A stretch of 64,000 nucleotides of DNA from Heterodera schachtii (lineage: Eukaryota; Nematoda; Chromadorea; Rhabditida; Heteroderidae): positions 1,282,697 through 1,346,696 of the forward strand of contig SIJG01000015.1 of the NCBI GenBank assembly GCA_023374025.1, written 5' to 3'. How positions within the stretch are numbered: the first letter of the stretch is position 1; the number at the start of each line of letters is the position of its first letter. The notes under the pieces were generated by a model that was not told where the DNA came from, did no database searches, and saw nothing but the letters and a program-made list of their open reading frames with translations. The translations under genes and the position numbers were made by a program. Shown here in pieces: positions 1-10,412 of the stretch.

Positions 1-77
1 ACAGAGAAATTCTTTAGCTTGGCATAACGCCGCATTCCAAATGGTAGGTCGTTAATCCTATAGAATGACTAAAATAT

Positions 78-492
78 GGGTTATGACCGTGCTGGGACGT
101 TTCGTAAAATCCGCCATTTTAGCGAATTTTTCGACAAAACATGGCATAACTTTGCTTAAAGGCAATCAAATTTTACATTCTTGGTACCATTCGATAGCAA
201 AGCTTTTTCTCTATTAGCCTTCAAAATTTAAAACAAAATTATCAAATTTAACATAAGTTGTGGCCGAACTAGCACTTATTTTCATGCAACTTTTTGTAAA
301 GTTGACCAAATTATTTAAAATTTAGCAGGCTTATAGAGAAAAAGCTTGGCTATCGAATGGCATCAAGAATGTAAAATTTGATTGTCTTTAAGCAAAGTTA
401 TGCCATGTTTTGTCGAAAAAATCGCTAAAATGGCGGGTTTTACGAAACACCCATAGTGGCGGATTTTACGAAACGACCTAGCACCGGTTATG
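78..492. repeat. Foldback (inverted-repeat) element
   Basis: The two ends are inverted copies. The left end reads into CGTTTCGTAAAATCCGCC; the right end reads GGCGGATTTTACGAAACG. Inner parts (about 130-220 and 330-420) also pair, including the 'heat-tracked' segment CATGGCATAACTTTGC. Related sequence recurs near 25650-25720. No coding potential is seen. It looks like a non-autonomous foldback transposon. Confidence 0.6.
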
Positions 493-1313
493 ACTCTTAA
501 CATAAATAAATGGGGACGGAATGTTTTGATTATAATCCTACTGCTGATCAAGCATCATATTAATTCTTAACATTATTATTTTGATTGAATTAAATGCTTG
601 CTTATATTTATTAGGGATTTACTTTAAATAAATTAATTTTATTCAATTAATTTACTTAATACTATTTTTAATTAAATTAATTATAAAATTTTTGCGGGTT
701 TCGCGCAACGACCTAGAACCATTAGAATGATTGACCCCATTGACAATTGACCGTCGACCCTCTCTGACCCCGGAACTATTCGAAAAAATTTTTGCACCCG
801 ACCCCACTTCCAAAAATTTTTTGGAAAAAGCGTACTGCAAAAAAAAAGACGGTCTAAAAAGCAAAAAAAATTAACCGCCAGAAAAAAATTAAGGTCAAAA
901 ATTCACGGTCACGAATCACAGGTCCAATTGAGAGTCATGGTCACACACAGTTCATGGGTTTTTTCTGTCACGGCACACTCTAAGAATTAGGGTTTTAAAT
1001 GAAAAAATTTTATTTTCAAGTGTATTTTTTTGCTTATTTTACAAAAGAAAAAACGTTTTATTGCTGTAAATTTAACAGGTTCTCAATTCGCCAAAAGAAG
1101 AGAACTCCAAAACAATATTATTATTATTATTATTATTATTGCATTTTTATAATCAGTTTTTATCACCATAAATATTGTCGTTTTGGTTGATCAAAACAAA
1201 AATTTTCTTTTTCATCTGGCTTCATTATCACTCCATTAATGGGCGAGAAAATGCACAGTCATATTAAAAGAATAATAATTATTAGATTTAAATGGATGTA
1301 ATTTAATTGTGAT
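493..1313. other. Intergenic, no gene seen
   Basis: Very AT-rich sequence with a TTA microsatellite at about 1118-1140. No splice-bounded or codon-like reading frame is convincing. The stretch from about 1150 onward starts a segment that recurs in inverted orientation at about 12530-13250. Confidence 0.5.
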
Positions 1314-1394
1314 TTAAAAATTAATAAATTTTGTACCGAAAATGGATGAAATTGCGAAGGCGAAGTCAGACATTATCACAGTTTCAGCATTATT
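1314..1394 (-). pseudogene. Relic of terminal exon of the cysteine-rich/three-finger-like gene family
   Basis: Read on the minus strand, this encodes a 26-residue tail containing MSDFAFAISSIFG and ending FINF before a TAA. The same tail is at 2830-2934, at 12994-13074 (with an in-frame stop) and, diverged, as the last exon of the gene at 28.5-30.2 kb. No upstream exons of that gene are present here, so it is a duplicated fragment. Confidence 0.5.
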
Positions 1395-1425
1395 CTAATA
1401 AGATTTTTCTACTCTTTTTTATCAG

Positions 1426-1473
1426 TTGGACTTGGTCCGACTGGGCTCAAATGTTGGAATAGGAAATATTTCT
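1426..1473 (+). other. Exon-like repeat segment (RLGSNVGIGN)
   Basis: A 48-base segment directly after a TATCAG acceptor-like site encodes a peptide with RLGSNVGIGN. Copies are at 3118-3165 (+), 12184-12231 (-) and 12914-12961 (-). Differences among copies fall mainly at third codon positions of this frame (GGC/GGT, GGA/GGG), which suggests it was once a coding exon. The protein is not recognised and no neighbouring exon could be joined to it. Confidence 0.3.
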
Positions 1474-1904
1474 ATTTCTCAAAAATAGCAACAAAATTAA
1501 CAATTAATTGGAAAAAAAAACATTGCAAGAAATGAAGTGGGAAGATGTACAACAAACAGTAAGAGTAAGAAAAGCATTAAATTAATAAATTAAAAAACAC
1601 TAAATTAGGAAAGGATTTTTTAATTAATGGGGTTTTCATAAAAAAATGACCATCATAAATCGAAATAATTGAGTTGTGTGATAAATGAAATGATGAATGA
1701 ATTGAATTACGGGTTTGATTTTTCAGGGAATAATAATAAACAGTGATTCACATAAATTAGGTTATGCATTCCAATCATCAATAAAAGTAATTCAATTTAA
1801 TGAAATGACATCACTAATTTTATTTTTAATTGGACTAATTTGTTCTCTTTGGTTTACTAATTGTGTTTCCTCCAAAGATTATTTACTGCCTTTTGTTTAC
1901 TTCT

Positions 1905-1995
1905 TGGCTGAATGGTTTCATAACAACTGCTGACCAAACTCAGTTCGTATTTAAGCAAAGTGAATTGGCTCAATCAGCAACAGTTTAGTAACTAA
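1905..1995 (+). promoter_or_regulatory. Conserved upstream (promoter) block of peptide gene copy 1
   Basis: The block holds a TATA-like GTATTTAAG at 1947-1955 and a CAATCAGCAACAG stretch. It is conserved at 7780-7880 upstream of the inverted copy 3 and again, without a downstream coding exon, at about 12530-12600. Conservation of this block ahead of two copies of the gene suggests a promoter and transcription start region. This is inferred from the sequence only. Confidence 0.45.
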
Positions 1996-2149
1996 TAACA
2001 ACAATTTTCCATTTTTACATCATCTTTGCTACAATATCTAAATTCATTATTTGCATAATGCTACAAATTAACAATTTTGTTTAGTTTTGCTAATTGCCAA
2101 ACCAATTATTAATTTCCATAATAATATATCTCTTCTCCCAATCAACAAA

Positions 2150-2404
2150 ATGTGCCGTCCTTCGTTCACTTCAATGTTTGCTTTTTTGTTGCTCGTTGCT
2201 TCTGCCATTGCTCTGATCATTGTGCCTTCCGCTTCTTGTGCCCCTCTCGACACTGCCCAAGGCGTTGTTCCCGACGCTGCCCCCGGCATCGGTTCCGCCA
2301 GTGCCGTCGGCATCGCTCCGCGATATCTGAGGCAATGGCTGTCGGCCGCCCGCGGCGCCGGCGGAGACTCCGGCGGCTTTTGGAGTCCGTTCGGCAGAAA
2401 ATGA
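2150..2404 (+). CDS. Amidated neuropeptide/peptide-hormone-like precursor, copy 1
   Basis: A single-exon 84-residue secreted precursor. Residues 1-28 form a signal peptide (hydrophobic core FAFLLLVASAIAL, then SASCA). A spacer with VVPDAAPGIGSAS follows, then a cleavage site RYLR, then the C-terminal segment starting QWLSAARGAGG and ending FWSPFGRK. The final Gly-Arg-Lys is a classic amidation plus basic-cleavage signal, so the predicted product is a 20-residue peptide with N-terminal Gln (able to form pyroglutamate) and a C-terminal Phe-amide. Copies 2, 3 and 4 have RHRR where this has RYLR; R-x-x-R still fits a furin-type site. The start chosen is the ATG of MCRPS because it is conserved in copy 3 and directly precedes the signal core. 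The family is not one I recognise. The role as a neuropeptide or secreted signal is inferred from processing signals. Confidence 0.72.
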   Translation: MCRPSFTSMFAFLLLVASAIALIIVPSASCAPLDTAQGVVPDAAPGIGSASAVGIAPRYLRQWLSAARGAGGDSGGFWSPFGRK

Positions 2405-2829
2405 AAAGCTGTGAAAGTGCCGTGCCAAGTCGAGACAAAAAACTGGTCTTTCAATGCCCAGAAAAACAACGAGATTAATACAAACTCATTCTCTTTTTTT
2501 GTATATTTTACGGGATAACTAAATTTAGAATTCCAAAAATAGCTAAAAATCTCTTTGCTTTTCATTTTATTGTAATTTTAAATTTATTACAATTTTTCAG
2601 AATTTTTGTCATATTGACTGACAAATATTGCAGAATAAATTTTACAAAAACTGCTTATATATTATTGCATTTTTTATAATTAGTTTTTATAATCATAAAT
2701 ATTGTTTTGGTTGATCAAAAAATTCATCCTTTTCATCTAATTCATTATCACTTCATTACGTAGCATTAGTACAGTCATAATCACTTAATGAATAATTATC
2801 AACAGATTTCAATTAATTTTTTTTGGGAT

Positions 2830-2934
2830 TTAAAAATTAATAAATTTCGTACCAAAAATGGTTGAAATAGCGAAAGCGAAGTCGAACATTACCAAAATTT
2901 CTGCACTGTCCGGCACAGAATTAGGGTCAGTTGA
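2830..2934 (-). pseudogene. Relic of terminal exon (STDPNSVPDSAE type)
   Basis: On the minus strand a TTTTTAG acceptor is followed by an open exon of 34 codons and a TAA. It begins STDPNSVPDSAE and ends FINF. It closely matches the last exon (30131-30244) of the cysteine-rich gene at 28.5-30.2 kb. No other exons of that gene flank it, so it is probably a dead fragment carried by the duplication of the peptide-gene unit. Confidence 0.5.
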
Positions 2935-3625
2935 CTAAAAAGAAAATATTTTTAATTAGAAAAATAGATGTTCTCTTAAACCTTCAATTTAATTTAAAAT
3001 AATATAGCGGAATAGGAAAAGTTGAATTCCAATTATCATTTAATTCAATTATATAAGTTAGATAAATGAAAAATTTGCATTTTGGTCATTTTTATTAAAT
3101 ATGTATTCTTTTTTCAGTTGGGCATGGCCAGACTGGGTTCAAATGTTGGGATAGGGAATATTTATATAAAATAAGGTGAAAACGAATTTAAATTGAAAAA
3201 AGCTAAATATATTTTTATTGTTTTATAATAGTAATAAATAAATATTTTTAAAAAAATTAAAAAAATAATTTTTATTTAATGATAAATTAAATTGAATTAT
3301 TAAGCAAATAGAAATGTTGAAAAATTGCATCAATTTTTTATTAATCAACCAACAGTCGCAAAATTTTATCATTGTTCAAAAAATCAAATTTGCTGACGAA
3401 TTGTCCACTGACGGATGTCTATTACTGACGGATTATTTTCGCAACATTTATTTCCAACTAATAATCTTTTCCTTTTTCCATTAAGCTGAAATAATCATTG
3501 TTGCTAGAATGTTTAAATTTATTATTTGCAAAATGCTAACAAATTGGTAATTTTCAAATAAACTTTGTCCATTTTAATGATTATTTTCTTTCGAATTTTA
3601 GCATTAATATCAATAATAATATGAA
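2935..3625. other. Intergenic between tandem peptide genes
   Basis: AT-rich spacer. It contains the RLGSNVGIGN-type segment at 3118-3165 and, at about 3365-3440, an inverted partial copy of the element found at 29018-29401 (GACGAATTGTCCACTGACGG). The unit 1426-2934 and the unit 3118-4560 have the same order of parts, so the peptide gene lies in a tandem duplication of about 1.5-1.7 kb. Confidence 0.5.
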
Positions 3626-3649
3626 AATGTGCCGTCCTCGTTCCCTTCA

Positions 3650-3880
3650 ATGTTTGCTTTTCTGCTGCTCGTTGCTGCTGCCATCGCTCTGATCAGTTTG
3701 CCTTTCGCTTCTTGTGCCCTTCTCGACAATGCCCAAGGGGTCGTTCCCGACGCTGCTCCCGGCATCGGTTCCGCCAGTGCCGTCGGCACCGCTCCGCGAC
3801 ATCGGAGGCAATGGCTGTCAGCCGCCCGCGGCGCCGGCGGAGACTCCGGCGGCTTTTGGAGTCCGTTCGGCAGAAAATGA
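3650..3880 (+). CDS. Amidated neuropeptide/peptide-hormone-like precursor, copy 2
   Basis: A 76-residue secreted precursor, nearly identical to copy 1 from the signal core onward. It has the hydrophobic core FAFLLLVAAAIAL, the spacer, the furin-type site RHRR, then QWLSAARGAGG and FWSPFGRK (amidation signal). Compared with copy 1, one base is missing just after ATGTGCCGTCC, so the ancestral start at about 3627 is out of frame. The next in-frame ATG (3650) still leaves a usable signal peptide, so the gene may remain functional with a shorter N-terminus. Predicted product: the same amidated 20-residue peptide as copy 1. Confidence 0.65.
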   Translation: MFAFLLLVAAAIALISLPFASCALLDNAQGVVPDAAPGIGSASAVGTAPRHRRQWLSAARGAGGDSGGFWSPFGRK

Positions 3881-4525
3881 AAAGCTGTGAAAGTGCCGTG
3901 CCAAGTCGAGACAAAAACTGGATCTTTCAATGTCCAGAAACAACGAGATTAATACAAAATCATTCTCTTTTTATATATTTTACGGGATAACCAAATTTAG
4001 AATTCCAAAAATACTCTAAAAATCTTTTTGCTTTTCATTTTATTGTCATTTAATTTATTACAATTTTTTCAGAATTTGTTTCATATTGACAAATATTGCA
4101 AAATAAATTTAACAAAAAGTGCTTATATTTTCCATACTTACAGAAAATGCTACAGTAGAAAAAGAATAAAGAATAAAGTTCTTTTTCCGTCTTTCAGCTA
4201 TATAATGAAATATTATTAAACATTTTTACTTTATTTTTCATTAAGTTAATGAATTTGAATTGTAAGGAAATAGACATTTTAATTAGAAAAACAAAAAATT
4301 TCACATTTTACGAAATCATTATTATATTTTTTATAATTAATTTTTATAAACATAAATATTAGTTTTGGTTGATGAAAACAAAAATTCTTTCTTTTTCATC
4401 TAAATTCTTTTTCACTTCATTACGCAGCATTAATGAGCAAATGCGCAGTCATAATCACTTAATGAATAATAATTATCATCATCAGGTTTCAATTAGTAAC
4501 TTAATGATATTTAAAAATTAATAAA

Positions 4526-4849
4526 TTATTCCATACCGCAAATGGCTGAAATAAATTGCTCCTCAATCAATTTCTTAAAGTTGAAATCCCGCAGAAGCTT
4601 CTTTTGTCGGTTGTAAGGTGCCAAATTCTTTGTCATCGTCTTTCACCGATCGGAGAATCGGAGACACTCATACTTATCAATCCAGACGGATTGAGGTCGG
4701 CTGAGCAAGGCCTTGAGTTTGTCAGTCTCCATAAAATTGAAGTCGGTCAATTCTCTCGGTAAGACGGACTTAACACAACACAAAATAGAATGGCTCTGTT
4801 GTCCATTACAAAAAGAGAAAGCGATAAATCTTTTGACAAACTTACCTAA
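4526..4849 (-). pseudogene. Unrecognised coding relic with one in-frame TGA
   Basis: The minus-strand frame is open and codon-like over 108 codons except for one TGA. Before the stop it contains ELTDFNFMETDKLKALLS, then VWIDKYECLRFSDR. After it come MTKNLAPYNRQKKLL, DFNFKKLIEEQ and a TAA. The last few codons overlap sequence like the terminal-exon relics at 1314 and 2830. The protein family is not recognised; the LPRELTDF start is only loosely reminiscent of an F-box. It is either a pseudogene or an exon whose TGA lies in an unrecognised intron. Confidence 0.4.
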
Positions 4850-5174
4850 TTATACTTTTTACTTCAATTATAAATTTTGTATATGCAAATTGTATATAAA
4901 TTAATTCATATGTACAATAAATTATGTAGAAAATCAATTATAAAACACTGTCGAAAACACCTGGTACGAAATATACAATATCAAAAAGAAGTGTTCACTT
5001 TTTTATGCAGATTGTCCTTGAGTTTATAGTGCTTTTCATATGTTCTTCGGCCCTTTCAAATTGGTCCATGGCTCCGCATTATCTCAAAAATTCACATAAA
5101 TTTCATTTAAATTTGTTTTGCCTGAAATTTACACCGAATTGCCAGAATAAACCCAACATTCTCATCTTTTTTTT

Positions 5175-5820
5175 CCCATTTTTTGGTCCTTTTTGCCATA
5201 ATGATAATGACAATTTGCAAAATGAATCTGTGTTAGTGACATTACTTTACAGCGAATAATCAAAATGACCATCAAAAATTGTTTTGTGCTCTTTGCATCG
5301 CTTAAATTTGTGCTAATTTTGGTGGAGAGCGATTATTACCCAATTTTTTGCTCTGTTTTTTTTTTGCGCAATGATTTGATTGATTACTTTTGTATTCATT
5401 TTCATGTGAAATAATCCGCGCAATTTTCTATGATTATTAGGGCACAAAAGTGGCACAAATCTCCAGTACAGTATAAAAGCGTGGTAAAAAAACACAAATC
5501 AACAGTTTTTTATATAATAAGATAATTAGTAAAAAATATCCGAATGAAATTTATCCATTAATTATTCCCAAAAATAATATATATATTTTAGATGCTCTCC
5601 GATCACTTTGGCATTAAGTGCCTGCTTTGACCACTTTTTTATGACATGTTTCTCTGGCATTCGCTCATTTTATCTCAACTTTATTTGTTATCGCTTTTTC
5701 ACATTTTCATAAATGATGGACTCGCATAAATATTGGTAATTAGCGTTTAGATTTTAAATAGGTATGTAAGAGTGATAAAACAGAACAGCAAAATTGTAAG
5801 CCTAGGATTTTTAATTTTAA
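5175..5820 (+). pseudogene. Peptide-gene 'shell': flanks present, coding exon missing
   Basis: Homologous to 18120-19380 around peptide gene copy 4. The upstream parts match (CCATAATGATAATGACAATT; ATCCGAATGAA then TTATCCATTAATTATTCCC), as do the downstream parts (GATGCTCTCCGATCACTTTG). At 5591/5592 the sequence jumps directly from TTTTAG to ATGCTCTCC, so the 243 bases equal to 18567-18809, the whole coding region, are absent. Both breakpoints in the intact copy end in AG, so the loss is either micro-homology deletion or exon loss. No peptide can be made here. Confidence 0.65.
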
Positions 5821-6666
5821 CTAGGATTGTGCAAGACCGGTTATTAAGCGGTACCCCCATTTTTCGGTTATGCCGTTTTGATCCCCCGGTTTTCGGTTTA
5901 GGTACTTCGCGTAATAAAACATTATTTTAATAAATTAACTTGATGTAATGGGGTAAAAAGATGGGGTATAGTTAGGGTTTTCCACGAAAAGTCTTCGAAA
6001 TCAGAACATCGGGCTCAAAAAATCAAATTTTTATTTTTAGATCAAAAACTGTGTTGTTATTTTATAATTTCTTCAATAAAAATGTGCAAATATTCTTCAG
6101 CCAGATATTAAAAATTTTTAACATTATTGGAAAAGAAATATCGAAAAGAGATTATATCGAACACGAAGAGACTTTTGCTTAAGCACTTTTGTGACGCATT
6201 TTTTCAAAAAAACTTTTTGCGACAGGGGCAAGTGTATCCGGCGGTGCCGATAGGCGCGGCCGGAAATTCTAATTCTTAATGCGATTAGTTAAAAGATGCC
6301 AAAAAATGCAAACGATGAAGATTGAACCAATTATAATATGCACCTACGGTATGAAAGCATCAAAGAATGGAATTAGGAAGAGATTTTTGATGGGCGGCGA
6401 AAAAGTCGGCTAACAGTTACGGGACTGGTAATTATGGGCAAAACCAAACGGTGAATTGCGATCTCAAGAGGACAGGTAATTCCCGGCTCGGTCCCGGTCC
6501 CATACAACCCTAGAAATCACTTCGACATCTGCCATTCGCTAGAGAAATTGAGGACACGACAAAGCTGGCACACCAACAGCAGCCATCACCGCTCACTCAA
6601 TAACGAGCATAAGCGCCAGTAAACACTTGAATCCAGCGGCCTCCCCCTGCACGGCAAAATCGGCTT
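5175..6666 (+). repeat. Left arm of large inverted repeat
   Basis: About 1.49 kb that recurs almost unchanged, inverted, at 8927-10412. A looser match continues outward to about 5085 and 10530. The arm carries the flanks of a peptide gene without its coding exon (5175-5820), then an element running from CTAGGATTGTGCAAGACCGG (5820) to GTCCCATACAACCCTAG (about 6511). The near identity of the arms implies a recent inverted duplication or ongoing gene conversion. Confidence 0.8.
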
Positions 6667-7318
6667 ATTGGCCAGCACTATCATTCACCGGTAAAAGGAC
6701 GATTCGTTTTATTACCCGATTCGTTTTTTGGTCCGAAACGCTGAAATTGAGTTCAATTCGACGAAATTTTTGACATATTTCAAATCAGGAATACTTTTTA
6801 TGTTAGTTTAAAGAAAAAAAAAATTAAAAAAACCAAAATTTGAAAATTGAATATTATTATTCATTAAGAGATTATGACCTGTGCATTTGCTCACTAATGC
6901 TGCGTAATGAAGTGATAATGAATTTAGATGAATAACAAAAGAATTGTATGGGGATAAAACTGATAATAAAAAATAAAATAATAATATTTTGAAAAATGCA
7001 ATGATTTTTTTAAAATAAAATGTATAATTCCTTGCTGTTCAAATTTATAAATAAAATAAAAAATAAAATGAAAAAAAAGTAAACATTTTTTATAAAATAT
7101 ATTCTGAACATTTGTTAATATGACATAAATTCTGAAAATTTTAATAAATTTAAAATTCCATTTTAAATGAAAAGCTCGGAGATTTTAATTCGTTTTTTGG
7201 AATTCTAAATTTAGTTTATACAAAAAAAAAGAGAATGATTTTGTATTAATCTCGTTGTTTCTGGGCATTGAAAGACCAGTTTTTTTTTCTCGACTTGGCA
7301 CGGCATTTTCACAGCTTT
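6667..7318. other. Inverted-repeat spacer, 3' side of peptide gene copy 3
   Basis: AT-rich sequence with downstream flank of the inverted peptide gene. The segment 6697-6755 resembles 8870-8930 in direct orientation (ATTCGTTTTATTACCCGATT versus ATTGGTTTATTAACCGATTT). No further gene is seen. Confidence 0.4.
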
Positions 7319-7573
7319 TCATCTTCTGCCGAACAGACTCCAAAAACTGCCGGAGTCTCCGCCGGCACCGCGGGCAGCCGACAGCCATTGCCTCCGATGT
7401 CGCGGAGCGATGCCGACGGCACTGGCGGAACCGATGCCGGGGGCAGCGTCGGGAACGACGCCTTGGGCATTGTCGAGAGGAGCACAAGAAGCGGAAGGCA
7501 AAATGACCAGAGCAATGGCAGCAGCAACGAGCAGCAAAAAAGCAAACATTGAAGAGAACGAAGGACGGCACAT
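7319..7573 (-). CDS. Amidated neuropeptide/peptide-hormone-like precursor, copy 3
   Basis: An 84-residue secreted precursor on the minus strand, colinear with copy 1. It starts MCRPSFSSMFAF, has a signal peptide to about residue 28, the VVPDAAPGIGSAS spacer, a furin-type RHRR, then QWLSAARGAGG and the end FWSLFGRR. The amidated C-terminus changes from SPF to SLF, and the basic tail from RK to RR. It sits in the spacer of the large inverted repeat with its own conserved promoter block (7780-7880). The substitutions leave every processing signal intact, which suggests it is functional. Confidence 0.7.
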   Translation of the reverse strand: MCRPSFSSMFAFLLLVAAAIALVILPSASCAPLDNAQGVVPDAAPGIGSASAVGIAPRHRRQWLSAARGAGGDSGSFWSLFGRR

Positions 7574-7779
7574 TTTGTTGATTGGGAGAAGAAATATATT
7601 ATTATTGATATTTGATGCTAAAATTCGAATAAAAATAATCATTCAAATTGGCAAAATTTTAATTGGTTTGGTAATGAGCAAACCCAAACAAAATTGCTAA
7701 TTTACTAGCTTATGTAAAAAATGAATTTAGATATTATAGCAACAATATTATTTAAGTTTTATTGTAAAAATGGAAAATT

Positions 7780-7900
7780 GTTGTTATTAGTGACTAATTA
7801 CAAATGTTGCGAAAACTGTTGCTGATTGAGCCAATTCACTTTGCTTAAATACCAACAGATTTGGTCACTGGTTGTTATGCAACCGTTCCGCCAAGAAGTA
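7780..7900 (-). promoter_or_regulatory. Conserved promoter block of peptide gene copy 3
   Basis: Read on the minus strand it matches 1905-1995: an AT-rich GTATTTAAG box (7844-7852 complement), the CAATCAGCAACAG stretch and a start region rich in AACAACAATTTTCC. Distance to the ATG at 7573 is similar to that in copy 1. Confidence 0.45.
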
Positions 7901-7974
7901 AACACAGAGCAGTAAATAATCTTTGGAGGAAAAACAATTAGTAAACCAAAGGGAACAAATTAGTCCAATTAAAA

Positions 7975-8926
7975 ACCCCCCGATGGGCTAATTTTGGATG
8001 GACCGCCCATTTGCAAAGGTTGGGCGCATTGTAAACAAAAAAGTCAACTTTTGATGATCAACAGCAACCAAAAGCAATAAATTATTATTACGTGAGGCGG
8101 CGGGAGAGACCAACGAGCAAAGAAAAGCCCACGGCAGAAGAACCGGTAGAATTCGTCGACTTTGGTCGGTGAAGCGGCGCGGGACGACCAAACGCAGCGC
8201 CATTTTTTGGGTTGGAAAGGGCGCTTTTTGAGAGACAGCGGCGGGGAGAGGGGAAAAGTCACTGCAAAGATCACTTTGAAAAGCGCTTCAGATCATTTTG
8301 ATTATGCGCAGGGGGTGACAATCACGTGATCGCCCCCCCGATTTAGAGACAAAGGAAAGAAAGAAAGTGTCAATCAAAATTAATCACTTTATTATCGCCA
8401 GTTGCATTTAGCCTCTGGATTTAGTGCCAAAAGTTAAAGAAAAAAATTTTGGAATCATTTGAAGGGATTCCGAAAAGTCAAAATTGGGACAAAAAAATTT
8501 TATTAGAAAAAAGACACTTACCAATTTGCAAAATTATTAAGGAATTTTGAATTATACTAATTGATTACACAAAAATTAGTTTCTTGTAATGTTTTGTAAA
8601 AGTTCCTAAAGACGTTTGTTTTGTGCTTATTGGTTGGGTGAGTGAAGGGGAAGAAAGACGATTCATTGACAACTCTTTAAATTTGCACAAATTAATTGGC
8701 CAATTAATTCATTTTGCCAAATTTTCAATCATTATCATGATCAGTTCATTTAGTAAGGAATTTTGAATTTCATTAAATGATACACAAAAAATTAGCATTT
8801 AATATTTTGTGAAAGTTCCTAATGGCATAGTTTTGTGCTTATTAGTTGGCGTGAGTTAAGGAGTCGAAAGACTGATTGGTTTATTAACCGATTTGTTTTT
8901 GACCAAAACCCGAAAATTGAGGTTTT
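7975..8926. repeat. Spacer with local tandem duplication
   Basis: No gene is seen. A GC-richer stretch (about 8090-8230) has long frames but no gene features. From about 8541-8690 and again 8757-8890 an imperfect tandem duplication of about 215 bases is visible (GGAATTTTGAATT, then TTGTGCTTATTGGTTGG versus TTGTGCTTATTAGTTGG). Confidence 0.45.
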
Positions 8927-10412
8927 AAGCCGATTTTGCCGTGCAGGGGGAGGCCGCTGGATTCAAGTGTTTACTGGCGCTTATGCTCGTTATTGAGTGA
9001 GCGGTGATGGCTGCTGTTGGTGTGCCAGCTTTGTCGTGTCCTCAATTTCTCTAGCGAATGGCAGATGTCGAAGTGATTTCTAGGGTTGTATGGGACCGGG
9101 ACCGAGCCGGGAATTACCTGTCCTCTTGAGATCGCAATTCACCGTTTGGTTTTGCCCATAATTACCAGTCCCGTAACTGTTAGCCGACTTTTTCGCCGCC
9201 CAGCAAAAATCTCTTCCTAATTCCATTCTTTGATGCTTTCATACCGTAGGTGCATATTATAATTGGTTCAATCTTCATCGTTTGCATTTTTTGGCATCTT
9301 TTAACTAATCGCATTAAGAATTAGAATTTCCGGCCGCGCCTATCGGCACCGCCGGATACACTTGCCCCTGTCGCCAAAAGTTTTTTTGAAAAAATGCGTC
9401 ACAAAAGTGCTTAAGCAAAAGTCTCTTCGTGTTCGATATAATCTCTTTTCGATATTTCTTTTCCAATAATGTTAAAAATTTATAATATCTGGCTGAAGAA
9501 TATTTGCACATTTTTATTGAAGAAATTATAAAATAACAACACAGTTTTTGATCTAAAAATAAAAATTTGATTTTTTGAGCCCGATGTTCTGATTTCGAAG
9601 ACTTTTCGAGGAAAACCCTAACTATACCCCATCTTTTTACCCCGTTACATCAAGTTAATTTATTAAAATAATGTTTTATTACGCGAAGTACCTAAACCGA
9701 AAACCGGGGGATCAAAACGGCATAACCGAAAAATGGGGGTACCGCTTAATAACCGGTCTTGCACAATCCTAGTTAAAATTAAAAATCCTAGGCTTACAAT
9801 TTTGCTGTTCTGTTTTATCACTCTTACATACCTATTTAAAATCTAAACGCTAATTACCAATATTTATGCGAGTCCATCATTTATGAAAATGTGAAAAAGC
9901 GATAACAAATAAAGTTGAGATAAAATGAGCGAATGCCAGAGAAACATGTCATAAAAAAGTGGTCAAAGCAGGCACTTAATGCCAAAGTGATCGGAGAGCA
10001 TCTAAAATATATATATTATTTTTGGGAATAATTAATGGATAAATTTCATTCGGATATTTTTTACTAATTATCTTATTATATAAAAAACTGTTGATTTGTG
10101 TTTTTTTACCACGCTTTTATACTGTACTGGAGATTTGTGCCACTTTTGTGCCCTAATAATCATAGAAAATTGCGCGGATTATTTCACATGAAAATGAATA
10201 CAAAAGTAATCAATCAAATCATTGCGCAAAAAAAAAACAGAGCAAAAAATTGGGTAATAATCGCTGTCCATCAAAATTAGCACAAATTTAAGCGATGCAA
10301 AGAGCACAAAACGATTTTTGATGGTCATTTTGATTATTCGCTGTAAAGTAATGTCACTAACACAGATTCATTGTGCAAATTGTCATTATCATTATGGCAA
10401 AAATGACCAAAA
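8927..10412 (-). repeat. Right arm of large inverted repeat
   Basis: Inverted copy of 5175-6666, differing by scattered single bases and small indels. It carries the same CTAGGATTGTGC element inverted, and at about 9780-10412 the same peptide-gene shell (minus strand), with the coding exon missing at the identical junction (10001/10002). Reading frames inside the arm belong to the repeats. Confidence 0.8.

Noticed and set aside
2068..2565. 165-codon minus-strand frame over peptide gene copy 1, and similar antisense frames at 3610-3930 and 7410-7700
   Set aside because: They are shadows of the GC-rich coding exon. The plus-strand (copies 1, 2) and minus-strand (copy 3) frames carry the signal peptide and processing sites; the antisense frames carry none.
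7975..8280. Possible coding region on the minus strand (71-76 codons)
   Set aside because: Two overlapping frames are open because the patch is GC-rich; neither has a start context, signal peptide or splice site linking it to the peptide gene.
9314..9511. 65-codon frame in the right arm of the inverted repeat
   Set aside because: It runs through the GC palindrome repeat and has no homologue-like features; the corresponding left-arm sequence is not conserved as protein.
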